A stretch of DNA of 64,000 nt. Origin: Lithospermum erythrorhizon (lineage: Eukaryota > Streptophyta > Magnoliopsida > Boraginales > Boraginaceae). The translations under genes and the position numbers were made by a program. Positions 45,561 to 58,289 of this stretch are shown piece after piece. Every line of letters begins with the position of its first letter. The stretch's first letter is position 1. Under the pieces are notes generated by a model. That model did not search any database, had not been told where the DNA came from, and was given only the letters and a program-made list of their open reading frames with translations. The stretch is taken from contig JADFUC010001254.1 in NCBI GenBank assembly GCA_019722365.1, positions 1-64,000 on the forward strand, read 5' to 3'.

Positions 45561-46779
45561 ATTTTTGAGTAAATCTTCATCAGTTTCATTGATTTCCATT
45601 TGTCCTTAAAGTTTGAGTCACGACTTGTTCCTGAAAACTAGGTGGTTTTTCTATAAGATACGTTTAAGGGGAGGTTTACTTGAAGAGCGTTTATTAGGGA
45701 TACCCCACAGCAGAGGCATCTTAGAGTTAACTCCATCCTCCAACTCATTGCTTTAGTGCTTGATCTAAATGAATCAGCCTTGACACCATACGGCGATCTA
45801 GGAATTGGTGTTATGTTACTTTTATGCATAATAATATCTGCAGATCGAAATCAAGCTTGATTAAGGACTAACAACAAAGTAGCAGTATGAGCAGGAGTAT
45901 AGAGTAACATACTAACAAACAAATATAATGAAGTGAGATCAATTATGGTATCTCACAGAATAGATAATGAAGTGAGTTTAAAACAGAAAATATTTATTAT
46001 TTCAGTAGACATCTTACCGAATATAGTATCTTCATTACACATCTTACAATATGAAAAGTATTTGTGTTTACTATTAATGAACAAAACAAATATAAAAACG
46101 ACAAATATTAGACAAATTTATAAATATCTAAAAGGTATGGGCATACCATGAACAATAAGTTTAAAAGAAAAGAGCAAAAATCAAATATCTAAAGAGACTA
46201 AAGCCCAAAACATTATTAGAATAAATATACAAATCATTAGGAATAAACAGAAAAAAATTAATTAAATGCAATATAAGTATAAAATCAAATCTTATATTGT
46301 TATAATGAATATCTAAAACATTTTGAAAATCAATCAAACTATTTTAAATTGATTTTTTTTTTAAATCAAACAATTTTGAAATATTAACCAAAATTAAACA
46401 AAACAAGCCAAACTTGGCTAACCTTTTAAGGGAACTTCATGGTTAAATTGAGACAAAATATAGTTGTGAGCTCGAAGAGGAAATGTTTTTGTGTGGCTTT
46501 TGTGCGGCAGTGATTAGCAAATGAAAATACGGTAAGTTTAGTTCTTAGGGTTTAATAGATAGTATATATATTTAAGGCATTTATTATTTTATTTTTAAAA
46601 CTAAATTTCGGATCGGGTCGGTTTAAAAACCGCATGTTATCAAATAAATCCGAATCTGATCTGAACGGTTCGGATGTATTATACAAAAGCTTGAAGTCGA
46701 GCGGTTTAAAAACCGAAAAAAACCGCGGTTAGTCAGGTTTAAAACCGAAAAAAAAAACTTGATATCAATGATAGCATTT

Positions 46780-47540
46780 TAGTTTTTGTAGTAGTGTGAA
46801 GAAATAATAAGACAAAAATTTGGTGCTTTTATTTGTCGTCGAAGGCAGTTGTTGAGGGCGATGACAAGAAAATAATCCAGAAGCGAAAGCATAGTTGTTA
46901 TACACACCATCAAACAATGTTTGTTTAATGTTTCCCAACCAATTAGATTAATTTGTTTGTCGTATTATGATAAACGATTTTTAATTAGTTATTGGCATTC
47001 GAGGAATTAAGAGGTTGTTTGTTAAATGTGAAAGCTCGAATTTGAAATATGAAGTTTGAACTTAAGTGACTGAATACTGAATAACTGAAACTGAATTATA
47101 ACTGGATTTGAATATTAAATATATTAAGTTATTTGATAACAGTTAAATAAAAGACTTAAATTAAAGTTATTTAATCATTTGCCTCTACCTTATTCAAAAC
47201 ATAATGTATACACCATATTAAACAAATAATACTACAATAGCAAAAATATATATATATTTATATTATTAATTAATTGGTTTTCTCACTTTTCGAGACATAT
47301 ATACTATATATAAAACAAATAGGTGTGGTAAAACATTAAACCGACAAGTTTTCTTCCATTTAATGTCCTTACTAACTATAGGTTATCACATTTTAATTTG
47401 AGGACATAATAGTAATTTACATAATAATTTCCATAATTACATAAAATATGCACATTTACATGAATCATAATAACTTCCATATAAGACAATAACTTCTCAC
47501 TATATAGAATATTAATTTTCTTTTAATTACATCATATATC
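46780..47540. other. AT-rich gene-free stretch
   Basis: I see no coding frame, RNA gene or element end. It contains ordinary AT-rich intergenic text with (TA)n runs near 47245 and 47295. Confidence 0.35.
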
Positions 47541-47547
47541 TATATAT

Positions 47548-48255
47548 AAGAAACAATTGAAGATCGATGTTGGTAAGTATCTCTTAATTTCCACGCATCG
47601 CGTGTACCTAAATGCTAGTAACTTTAAAATAGCAGTTACTTTTTATATACATTATGTGAAATTACAACAAAATAATACTATAAAAATATTTTCAAAAATA
47701 AATCTGATAATCCCACATATAATGGGTTGTTCCAGGACCGGTACAAGGAGATTGAGCTCATCCGTAAATAAGAGTCGGACTAGGGGAGACACAAGAAAAT
47801 GGACTTGGAGGCCAAGAAGATGGTCAGTGCAACCACTATCTGCAGAGAGGCAGGCAACAGCTCGATTCGTGGAGGGTAATTTGTTAGTGGAAAGCATTTA
47901 ATAAGAGCTCAATTAAGGGGGCTATTATGGGGAGCATTGAAGACCATAATTACTCGGTCCCCTAATGAGCCATAAGCCGTTACCATCCGATAGTAATGGG
48001 CCATCGAAACATAGTAACGATCAGTCATTATAAAGATTACGATGTGAAGACAAATCAAGTAAATTTACTTTGATACCCAGCTCCACAAAATGCATCAAAC
48101 AAAAGAAACAATTGAAGATCGATGTTGGTAAGTATTTCTTAATGATGCATGTAGGCAAATGCTAGTAGCTTTAAAAAAGAAGTTACTTGTTATATACATT
48201 ATGTGAAATTACAAGAAAACAATACTATAAAAATATTTTCAAAAATAACCGTTAT
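47548..48255 (+). repeat. pair of direct repeats, about 150 bp, around a 400-bp insert
   Basis: AGAAACAATTGAAGATCGATGTTGGTAAGTAT begins at 47549 and again at 48105. Both copies continue in parallel through AAATGCTAGTA, TATACATTATGTGAAATTAC and CTATAAAAATATTTTCAAAA. Between them lies GC-richer sequence unlike the flanks. The arrangement fits a small TRIM-like element with terminal repeats, or a segmental duplication. No TG...CA ends or primer site were recognised. Confidence 0.65.
47712..47930 (+). other. GC-rich, gene-like insert
   Basis: In one plus frame, interrupted by two stops, the text reads DRYKEIELIRK, then Lys-Lys-Met-Asp-Leu-Glu-Ala-Lys-Lys-Met-Val-Ser. It is charged and helix-like, quite unlike surrounding repeat DNA. 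It may be a fragment of a cellular or retroelement (gag) coding region carried between the two direct repeats. The source is not recognised. Confidence 0.35.
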
Positions 48256-50084
48256 GTCAAACTTTTTTACATATTAGTAAATAAAAGTACTCAGGGTCAA
48301 AGCCGTGACATTACTCAAAAATTTAATTTAAAATCAATACGATGGAGTAATAAAATACATGAGCACCACTAAAAAAAACTAATAAGAAAAGTTAATCAAA
48401 ATAATAATAAATATCAGCTTGAAAAGCTACTACAAGAATCAACATAATAATAATAATCTTAACTTTAACTTCATTTAAATAAAAATGTGTAATTTTGGAG
48501 TTATAAGTCAAACGCAGAATTATGATGCAGGCGACAGAAATTTTAATTTTATCACTCTTTATTTGGTTAAAAGGAAAAATTGTAACGACCATGGGCCCCC
48601 TGAGGTCAGACCGCCATCAAACTGTATAGCCGAGTCACCAACGATGGATAACGATTAAAAACGACTTCATTTAACATCCTAGATAAAATAATACAACTCG
48701 TCCATCGGGTGAACTAACCGACAATACAACAACTGAAAAGTAATAATACAAGTACCATATCATACTACTTGTTTTACAACACGAGACAACAATAATTATT
48801 ACATACAACAGGAACTTCAAGAAGATAAAAGTATGACTGTTGAGGTCTTCAAGCCACCATCGCCATCTTCGCGGTACGCACGCACCGGGCTAACGCATCT
48901 GTGGTGATTCCAACCTAGGCATAAAACTCCCGCCCATAGAAATAGGAGTCGCCTAAAAGTCAATCGAAATAAATATCACGTATTAACTCACTCCGATCGC
49001 ACGCATAAGAATAATTTAAATACCTTATCTATTTAAAGACTGTATACCCCAAGAGTTATATTTTAGATGTTACTTGCCACAAAATAAATCTTAATTAACG
49101 ACCTTCCGACTAACACCAATAACCCACACCACATCAATAAATTCCTCACAGTATGCCTTAACCACAAGAGATATCTTCCTATTTATTATCTTTCGCCGTA
49201 GCATGGCCACTTCCTATATAATATCCAACTCAACACAATGACAACCCAAACCTATATCTCAACATTTCATCACTCAAGCATACGCCCCCTCAACTACTTA
49301 TCTTAGTTCACCCTACAATGCTACTCCTTGCTTTTCGCCATACATCCTATGACATCTAAACGCTTCCTCGTGAAGGCCCCTCTAAGTCAAGCTTTTTCTT
49401 AATATAACCGGTTAAAATACGCCTTAAATAAGGATAACCTAAGTACGGAATTATCTCCCCAAATTCTCCATTTAGTATACGGAACTTATGTACCTCAATG
49501 GTATCAGCGTCGTGGTTAGATCAGAACTTATATTCTAGCACATTGAATCCAGTTTTCTCCCATATATAAAATATCATCAACATCATCGACAGATTAGCAT
49601 AGCAAACTTCTGTGATATAAGTCTGCACTCAATATTCTCATTCCAAAGATATCTCATCCATTAACCACCTGCATATATATATAACATGTCTACAAAAGCC
49701 GCCGCACGCCTAGTTAAAACTCCAGTAAATACCGTGTCCCCGAATACAAAATAGTTGTCACAAGGCTAAAGTCTCGAAAAGGAAATACAACTATCAAAGC
49801 ATCATTGAAGACAACAACGATCGTGAATGATATCGAATAAATATGACTAAAAAATACATATATATACGTGACTACTTAATAAAGCTCTCTCTCATACAAC
49901 ATAATTCCACAAAGGTTCTACATAACACATGAAGATATAATAGAGGGTCTAGAAGCACACACAATTCTAAAGAAATCAAGAGACTAAAACGACTATAACT
50001 CTAGTCATCAATCACTCATCAACTGGGATACTATCCGGATTCTAATCCCCGATGCACATAAGCTCAACTAATCGATCTACAACG

Positions 50085-50490
50085 CTTATTATAATCGGCA
50101 TAGTACCGACATAACCAACGCCTATACCGAAGCATAAAGCCGATAAACAACGCCTTATACCGACGTATAAAGTCGATAATAATAACGCTTCTTATACCGA
50201 CGCATAAAGCAGATATTACTAACGCTTCTTATACCGACGAGTAAATGATACACAACGCTCTTATACCGACGATAAAGTCGATACACAACGCCTTATACCG
50301 ACGTATAAAGCTCGATATCAACGCCTATACCCGACGTATAAAAATGATAATAATAACGCTCTTTATACCGATTTATAAAACATACAACGCCTTATAACGA
50401 CGAAAAAATCGATACACAACGCCTATACCGACGTATAAAGTCGATACACAACGCCTATACCTATGTATAAAGCCGATACAATAACGCTCT
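50085..50490 (+). repeat. tandem array inside the solo LTR, about 33-38-bp unit
   Basis: About eleven copies of CTTATACCGACGTATAAAGT followed by CGATACACAACGC, with small length changes. The unit holds a short palindrome (TTATACCGACGTATAA), so the array could fold into serial hairpins in RNA. A related but different array (CACTTATACACTAAGTATAA) lies at the equivalent place in the LTR at 58290. Confidence 0.85.
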
Positions 50491-50854
50491 TAAAGAGCCA
50501 CCTAAACCATAACCATCCTACCTCTGTGTCATATCTCAATACTCAAGTCACCTCAAAGACATACACTAACTCTAACCATCACCTCTCAATAACCATCTAC
50601 TCTACTCCCCAACAATATTCAAGCACACACTAAACATCTCACAATCGTAAGTCAAACACAATCACGACAAGGCCACAGAAAACATAAATGCCGACAAGGC
50701 CATTGTGAAAACATCGCGTCGACAAGGCCACGTAAAATCGTAAATATGGGCTTTGTGAGTTCAACCCATCACTTACCTCAAGCCAGTCTTCAATGCTGCA
50801 GAATAGAGTCACATAATCATATTATGGCTCATACATAATCGTACAACCATTACA

Positions 50855-51035
50855 CGTAATCATATCACAAGGACATGTACACCATTCACACATAATTATA
50901 TTACAAAGACATGTACACCATTCACACATAATTATATTACAAAGACATGTACACCATTCACACATAATTATATTACAAAGATACGTATTACCCATTCACA
51001 CATAATTATACATTACAAAGACACGTATACCATTT
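50855..51035 (+). repeat. 36-bp tandem repeat inside the solo LTR
   Basis: Units of CACATAATTATATTACAAAG plus ACATGTACACCATT repeat about five times. The middle three are identical, and the outer ones diverge (ACGTATTACC, ACACGTATACC). This is a young expansion compared with the rest of the LTR. Confidence 0.9.
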
Positions 51036-52160
51036 AAAGTAAAGACATAAGGTAATTCACGCAGATAAGTACTCACCTCTACTAGTTATCACAAAAGTCC
51101 TCACGAAGAACGCAATAACGGAACGTGCCCTTCCCCAAGGCGAAAGTTTAACAACACCCACAAAGTATACTGCAACTAATACCAAGAATTACGTCAGAAT
51201 AAACATTACCAACTCTAATCGAATGATTTCTAAATGGTCTAACATGACGGATAAACTATCGAATTATAATCCCATCGGACACAACCTAATCGATCCCCCG
51301 CTAAAATTTCCATCTTATTACTTTATTATTACAAATCAACTTATAAGTCATTCTAGTTAATCAAGAAGTCCTTTAATTAACAACTTATACCCAAATATCA
51401 ATTACAACTCAACTTGAAAATTAACACTTTTTCAACCTTATTCCCTTTTAATCAATTTTAAATCAACACAATTTAATATCACAATAACTATAATAAAGTC
51501 CCAATTAAACTCCCTACACATTTAAAGTCTTATAAAAATATCACCCCAATCGAAACCTAGAAAAGTCAACTCCACCATAACATCTCAAACGACCTCTAAA
51601 TCATGAATTCATCACTTATATACATCATATGTAACCCATAACCAACTAACATTCATCATAAAATTGAATTATGGAAAAAGTCAACTAAAAGTCAACTATG
51701 TCAAAAACCCTAAAATATCTCAAAGACTTGGAACTTTCACCTTAATCAAGAGAAAGGACGGGAGAACGAGACAACGCATTCTGAAATTGGAAATGACAAT
51801 CTAAGTTATAGAAACGGAAGAAAAAATTTTCATGGGAGGGCGCGAATCTGCTGCTAAGACGAGGAAGATATTTTGTGTTTTGCTCTGATAAGGATTGGCG
51901 TGATAACTTAGCCCTTAAGTCACTTAAAAACCGCATTTAGCCAGGTTCAAATCACGCGAATGTGAGTTATTGAACGTACTAACGATCTAACTTAACTCAA
52001 ATTATCTCAAGGTTACTACTTAAATTATAAATATAACACGGCTCAAATAATCACAAAAAAATATTATCATCGAAATTATTTATACTATCACCGGGTCCAC
52101 CGCCGAATCGAAAATGTTAATTTTTTAATTTTTTTTCAACGAAGCGGTTATTAAAAAAAT

Positions 52161-53400
52161 TAAGTTAATAATTTTAACATAAAATCTCTTAAAGCTATTG
52201 ATAAGATCTTATTTTATTTAGTACTTAAAATAGGGTGAAAGGTGTTCAAGTACCTGAGTTTTATGTTAAATGTCAATTGGGTCCCTTAATTTTTTGTATT
52301 ACCATTTTAGGTCCCTAAATTTTATTTTAATTGTCAATGGGGTCCCTTAGCATGAAATAAATTATCTTATTGATAAATATAGCCCTACATATTTACAACA
52401 TTTTTTATTAGTTTTGGTTCATGAAAAATAGTTTGTTTCATTTAAAAATTATTAAATTTTATAAGTAATGTTAAATAAATAAATAAACTTATTTCTATAA
52501 CCAATACAAAGTCCTAAAATTTGACCTTGGCCCCAAAAGTTTTCGTTCTTTTTCATTTTAAATCCGAAAGTTATAATACATTTATTATTAGTTCGATTTG
52601 ACAAGCTTCAGGCGTGACCTCGGTATGGATTTACAAGAGTAATATATTAAATAATCTATTATCTGATATATAGATTGGTGAGTGATTCCCAATAAGCCAT
52701 CATAACCCCTGATGTCCATACTAGTAAATTCTAAATATAAATTTTCCAATAATTAATATATATTGAACTTATAATTTTGGATAATTAAATCGGTTGTACA
52801 ATTAAATTGTTCAACGGGCATTTTAATGAGATCGATATCATATACTCCTACAATTCTCTACACGTAGGAACCTAACTTGATTCACGAGAAACTATGATCG
52901 GAAACAATTATAATCTCACCCATAAACCCGATACGCACATGCAGAATTTTCTTGATTAGGACAATTACAGATGTTTCTAAGATGTTCACTATACTGAAAC
53001 CGTCCAAAATAAAATTTGGATTTGCAAAATTTTAAGTTTACCTCTTTTAAACAAAATAATTGTTTCAATATCCAATAAAACAAAAAAAAAAAATCCCTTC
53101 TAATCATGAAACAATTTATACTAAACATCAACACACCAACATAAGAAATGATTCATGACTTTAACATATGAACACATATATTAAATTACATGGAAGTCAA
53201 TTTCATCATATGTTCAATTACATTAAATATATACATGAAATTACAATTAAACATACATATAGAATATATAATATTTTAGTCGAAATTAATCCAACCTAAA
53301 GTAGCTCATGATGCTATTGAAGGAATTTAACATACATATACGTGAATAAAACTTAATCAAAACATGTTACATGATCTCTTTAGGTGATTAATAATGAACT
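52161..53400. other. retroelement-like sequence with a repeat shared with 35.6 kb
   Basis: At about 52270-52360 the phrase GTCCCTTAATTTT/GGTCCCTAAATTTTA repeats three times. At 52600-52860 it matches 35640-35910 in the same orientation. The remainder, to 53400, is AT-rich without coding. A chance frame on the minus strand at 53134-52916 crosses this repeat and is not credible. Confidence 0.5.
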
Positions 53401-54150
53401 AAATAATAAACTAGAGACTTAAAGAGATACCAACGGAAGACAACAACATAACTTTCATGTAGACCTTTGTTTCAATATATCCAAGCATTCCAGTTGTAGT
53501 AGCTCTACTTATTTCACACCATGAGGGGTTGAATCTCACGCTTGAGTTTACTAGAACTAAGATTAAATTGGATTGAAGAACAAAATCAAATCAAGAACTC
53601 TTGTTCTTGAACTTGGTCCTTGTAGGGTTTTTGTTGTGAAAAACCTCATATATATAGCACACTATAATAAGTAAAATTCTAAGTCCAATAGCTTAATGAG
53701 CCAGCTCATTAACTATAATATTAATTGAACTAACAAGTTAATTAATTCGATTTTATCCAATTATTATTTCAAACGCATGAAATAATATCCAATCAGGAAT
53801 TCCGTTGCTTACAATATAATTCAATGTCTCTAGGCTCAGATAATAACAACCGTATAATAATATAAATGGACCCTTAATATTATTATAACGATTATGCATC
53901 AGATTTAGCAATATGGCATAATCCCTAGTATTATCGGGAGAACTTGAATAACAATTATAATTATTATAGTATTTGGGTTATAGTTGATTGTTACAATAAT
54001 TTTTACAACTAGTATAATAAATGAATCATTAAAATAATTTTCAAGAACGGGCTGCATTAAATTTAAAACCAATAATTCTGATTTCCAAACAAATATTTGG
54101 GTTATGCTGATTAGCTTTCAAAGTCGCCCACTTTATTTTTTAATAAGATC
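53400..54150 (-). mobile_element. LTR-like block related to the Copia LTR at 33.3 kb
   Basis: In minus sense it follows the order of 33250-33950: a GTTATAATAATATTAAGG...GAGCCTAGAGAC block, a TTAATGAGCTGGCTCATTAA palindromic block, then AAAAACCCTAC near the presumed transcript start. It is in opposite orientation to the 33.3-kb copy. No adjoining Copia coding region was recognised. Confidence 0.5.
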
Positions 54151-54169
54151 AACTTGTAGTCCTAAATAG

Positions 54170-56430
54170 TGTAATGAATGGGCCCCAAGCGGCCGCACCT
54201 AAGGCTAAGAGATCAAGTATAATATTTACATTAGAGTTATTATGTACCTAGTAGAAAAACTAATAAAAAATATACAAACTGCACACGCTTCAAACGATAA
54301 TCTAAAATCTCTAAGATAATATTTATATCAACCTCAAAACATATATATCTAAAGTGATCAAAATATACAACATTTCTGTCAAAACGCTACAAAATATGAG
54401 GATCGCATAAGCATCACAGATATCCTAACACCCGAATCGTACCTATGATTATACTCGCCTCCGGCTACAAAAGCATTACACACACCTAACGCCTCCTTCA
54501 ACTACAAAATTGTCAGTCCCAAATAAAAGGGTAAGCTGGAAGCTCAATGAATATTCATATATGTATATGTAAAAATATAGTCTCAATAATTTAATATAAT
54601 CAACTTCTGAAATAATTCAGAATAATTCAATAATATCAGGTAACAGAATAATATCAAATAGTTTAATATAATAAACTATAACATACACAATAAAGAACTT
54701 TCAATATATCACACAACGAATACACTTTATCTAACCTTTATTAGAGTTTCCATTTCTATTAGAAGAATTAATCGCTACTGTTGCTTCTACTCCAAAGAAC
54801 GAGGACAAAAATAATATAAAATCCAATTACCTGCTGCTTCTACCCAAAGAAACGAACAAAAATCATATAAAATCAATTAGTCGTTGCTTTACCCAAAGAA
54901 CCGGAAAAACACCAACCTCAGAATCGAATAGTTCAACATTAAATACATCAACAATCATCACACACGTATATCACAACTGATCCATATCACAGTTTAATAA
55001 ACAACAATACTCAAGTCGCAAGTCTCAATATCACATATCACAAATATAACTCACTTAGAAAAAATTACACAACTTACATCTATGTAGACAGTCAAATTTT
55101 ATTTATTATTTTTAATTAAATTAAATTTATTTTGGATTAATTAAAATAATTAAATAAAGACCAATCACACAATTACTGTGGTTGATTAGGCTTCGATCGA
55201 ACCTCCAATTAAAATAGCAGGGCAAACAAGGTTCCCCGAGCATTTTAGCCACTGAAATTAATTGAAACCCAAGTGGAAATTAGGCTCTTATCATTAATTC
55301 AAACCTAATTATATATCTCACAAAGCGATATTAAGGAAATTAAAAGATTGTTCCCTAAATTTAAGGGATTCAAATAATAAATTGAGGACAAACCGAATAA
55401 AATCGAGGTTTTCCGACAAACGCTTCCAAAATGGCCGATAAAAAGAATCGATATGGAAATAGGGTAAACCTTTACCCTTGGAAGTCAAGAAACAAATATG
55501 CAGCACCACCTCATCTTTTGCCGAGATTTGATCTTTTAATATTATTTTAACCTTCCTGGACGGTTCGTGATCTCTTTGCCTCAAAAATCAATGGTTAATC
55601 AGATCCAACGATCAACCCATCTAGAAGAAAGTCTAAAGCCTTAGTAAATTTCCCTATTCATTCGAAAATTACACGAAACACAATAAAATACAACAAAAGC
55701 CTTCATGAGAATTTAAGATAAGAACAACCCGTATGTATTTTCATAGAAAACTCCCCTAACGATTGTTACTTTTTTTCGTAAGAAAATATCAAATCTTCGA
55801 CGAAAACAAAAGCCTAAATCAAGAAAGAAGAATAAAAAAATTTTCTTCTATCTCATCACCAAATAAGCAATTTAATGTATCATGTTAATTATAGCACAAA
55901 TTGACGAATTTGATAATCTCGTATCTCATAAATCAAATCACTACAGACAAGCCTCCCAAAGGCCTTATAGCGAATCATAAAATGACGTTGCCGACAATCC
56001 TCGCCTATCTCACAAGAAACACGAGTACGCCTCTAGATCAAGATCAGAGTAAAACAGAAAACACCTAAATCAAATTTAGTTGTACGATCAAGTCGCTAAA
56101 ACATTCTAGCTGTATTACAGTCTAAGTACCAAGACTCAAGCTCCAAAGACAAAGACGTTCGCATACCCATACCTAGTATACGCCGCTAAGGGTTTTCCTA
56201 CTTACTATACCTAAGCCAAAGACTAAGTCCAAGATTAAGTCTTCTATCTAGTCTAGATCATATCGATCCGCATCCAATCCAACTCGGATCACATAACGAC
56301 CTAAGCACAAATCCAACACAAATAAATCAAGCACCTCTCAAGACCAAAGACTACACTAAGCCCAAGTCTAGGATCTCACAAATCCTAAGTAAACAGATCA
56401 ATAGTCGACCTTAATCATTTGATAAATTAT
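54170..56430 (-). mobile_element. LTR-like block of an unresolved retroelement
   Basis: GGGCCCCAAGCGGCCGCACC near 54181 recalls the GGGCCCCCTGAGG just inside the solo LTR at 48581. An approximately 53-bp unit (TTGCTTCTACYCCAAAGAAC plus GAACAAAAAT) repeats three times at 54775-54905, as tandem repeats do in the related LTRs. No coding frame is credible. It may be a distant member of the long-LTR family, with undefined ends. Confidence 0.4.
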
Positions 56431-58289
56431 TTTTGTATCTAGATAGATTTCCCAAAGAGGTTTTATTTTATCAAAAGATATATTATAAATAAATAAAATC
56501 TCTCAAGAGTTAATGGACTATTCTGCATATCGCCGACTTTTCTCCATATTCCAAGCGGAGTACTACACGCGTTAAGTGAAGTCACAACAAGGTGGTCTGT
56601 TAGATACATAGACCAACCAGGCATGTACTACTAATCACGCCAAGTAAACCAAGCAAATTCCAATGGCCTAAGCCAATAGACGCAAAGCATCAAGCTTACC
56701 TAGTTCTATCCACAAGGGAGACAAAGCCCCAAAGACGTGTCTCTTACACCGACTTTCCAGCTCCTATGTAAAGCCAAAGTCAGCGATGACGTATTACCAC
56801 CTTGCAGGAGCAAGCAATTTCCAAAGTGGATCAACACATGGCCAAACAGATAACTCCAAAGCTGCAGTAACTAACATGGCTAAGAAGACAAGAACATGAG
56901 CAAGATCAACAGTAGTAGAAACGACCCCGAGGACCCCGCCTCACAAGAGTGCCTTCAATACCTCAAAGGATGCACTAAACTCATCTTATTCTTGTTCATG
57001 TCAAGCCCAAGCACGTGTCATGACAATCAACAACAGCATGCGGCTAATTCCCATGCGCATCAAAATTAGCTGACCATAAAGCATTTAACTAAGGAGTTCA
57101 TACCGAAAGTGCAGCCAAAGACAATCAGACGACACACACTCATGCTCCTAAGTCAAGCCCTACACCTCCCGCAGACATAAGTCAAGCATACTTATGACTA
57201 TCAGCCTCCCAAATTACAAATTGATTTGAATTGAAATCCCAAGCAACACACATGCAATTTCGTGAGATGCACACGCCTGGGACACGGGGATCATATGGTT
57301 AAACAGTTCGTTCGATCACTCAAAGGAACGATTCGAGCGGTAAGTATTAATCGAAATCGAGCTACTACGATTAAGAAAGCCGGGGCATAATCGAATATGA
57401 ATTCCTCAAAACTGGGCTTCTTCAAAGACTCCAACGTAAAATTAGCATCGTAGTAGCTAACTAATACCATGCAACGCATAGATTTAGCCTCAGAATGTAA
57501 AAAAAACTTCATAAATGTACGGAGGTCTGGGCCTCGAAACGCAAAGATAGACTCATGAGAAACATTAGCTATCGAAGATGTACATTCAAGGTACGCATCA
57601 CACCTCGCAATATATCTGGCAGCGTATACTTCCTTAACTTTCGAGCTACTAATATCAATTCAGAGCTCATTTATACGGAGCTGACCATAATCGCCAACAA
57701 ATGAAGTGGGTAATGGAAGACACAAATATCCATGCTCTACAATGGCAAATTTGAAGACGTAGATCTCAAGAGCCATATAAAGTCATGATGTACATGTCAC
57801 AAATTTTACGCCAACAAAGTCTCCCTTCAAAGCCAAAAGAACACAAGAAGATACTAAATATGGAAATAGGATTCGTCTTAATTTTCCGAAAGAGATATAA
57901 GCTCTAAAAAGAAATATTCATTCTTGAGTTCCTCGTACTCCCAAAGAATCCCTGAGGAGCCGCTAAATGAAAAGTTCATAGAGTCGCCTTTGTGTCCAGT
58001 TTACTCAAGATGCTAAACAAAAGTAGCGAGCCAACCATCGCAGGTATCAACGCTTGTTTGGCTGTCCTTGGCCAGAAACGCTGCTTTCACCTTCAAAGAA
58101 AAAGTGGATGGAGTTTGGGCGGATCAAGTGGGACTATATCCTCACAAGACAAGCGTCGCTTATAAATCATTTGACTGGCCGTGAGCTAAAACACAAAATG
58201 ACACAAAGGACAAAAAAGGAAACCGAGATGTTACTCAGATAATTCCCATATTGAAAGCTCAAAAGTTGCACTAAAAGGGATGGCACTAA
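56431..58289. other. unresolved region, probably decayed retroelement interior
   Basis: The base composition is more even than in the LTR blocks. A few medium frames exist, such as minus 57512-57291 and plus 58054-58242, but none shows a motif I recognise. No LTR border, primer site or zinc knuckle was found. It could be the interior belonging to the block at 54170. Confidence 0.3.

Larger units (their letters stand above)
43540..46770. mobile_element. probable extent of the hAT element
   Basis: Clusters of CGGTT/AACCG words occur on both sides of the transposase relic: near 43548-43575 and 43738-43765, and near 46612-46755 (GGTTTAAAAACCG, AAAAACCGCGGTT). Subterminal clusters of short motifs, often in both orientations, are usual for hAT elements, where the transposase binds. 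The span of 3.2 kb suits a hAT element. Exact ends and the 8-bp target duplication were not found. Confidence 0.45.
48581..52155 (-). mobile_element. solo LTR of the long-LTR gypsy family
   Basis: It starts TGTAACGACC (48581) and ends GGTTATTAAA (52155). These are the reverse complements of the family's end (GGTCGTTACA) and start (TGTAATAACC). AAAAT flanks it on both sides (48576-48580, 52156-52160), though in A-rich context. No primer site or coding interior adjoins either end, so it is a recombined solo LTR. Phrases such as AACATGACGGATAA, TTATAAGTCATTCTA, CGCCGAATCGAAAA and AAGTCAACT occur in the same order in 58290-60801. At 3.6 kb it is longer than its relative, partly through tandem repeats. 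Confidence 0.75.

Noticed and set aside
50085..51035. CRISPR-like array, because regular repeats alternate with spacers
   Set aside because: There are no conserved repeat/variable spacer units. The whole unit is repeated, it lies inside a plant LTR, and no cas-like gene exists.
57291..57512. Minus frame of 73 codons as a retroelement gag/pol piece
   Set aside because: No zinc knuckle, protease or reverse transcriptase motif could be read; left as unresolved.
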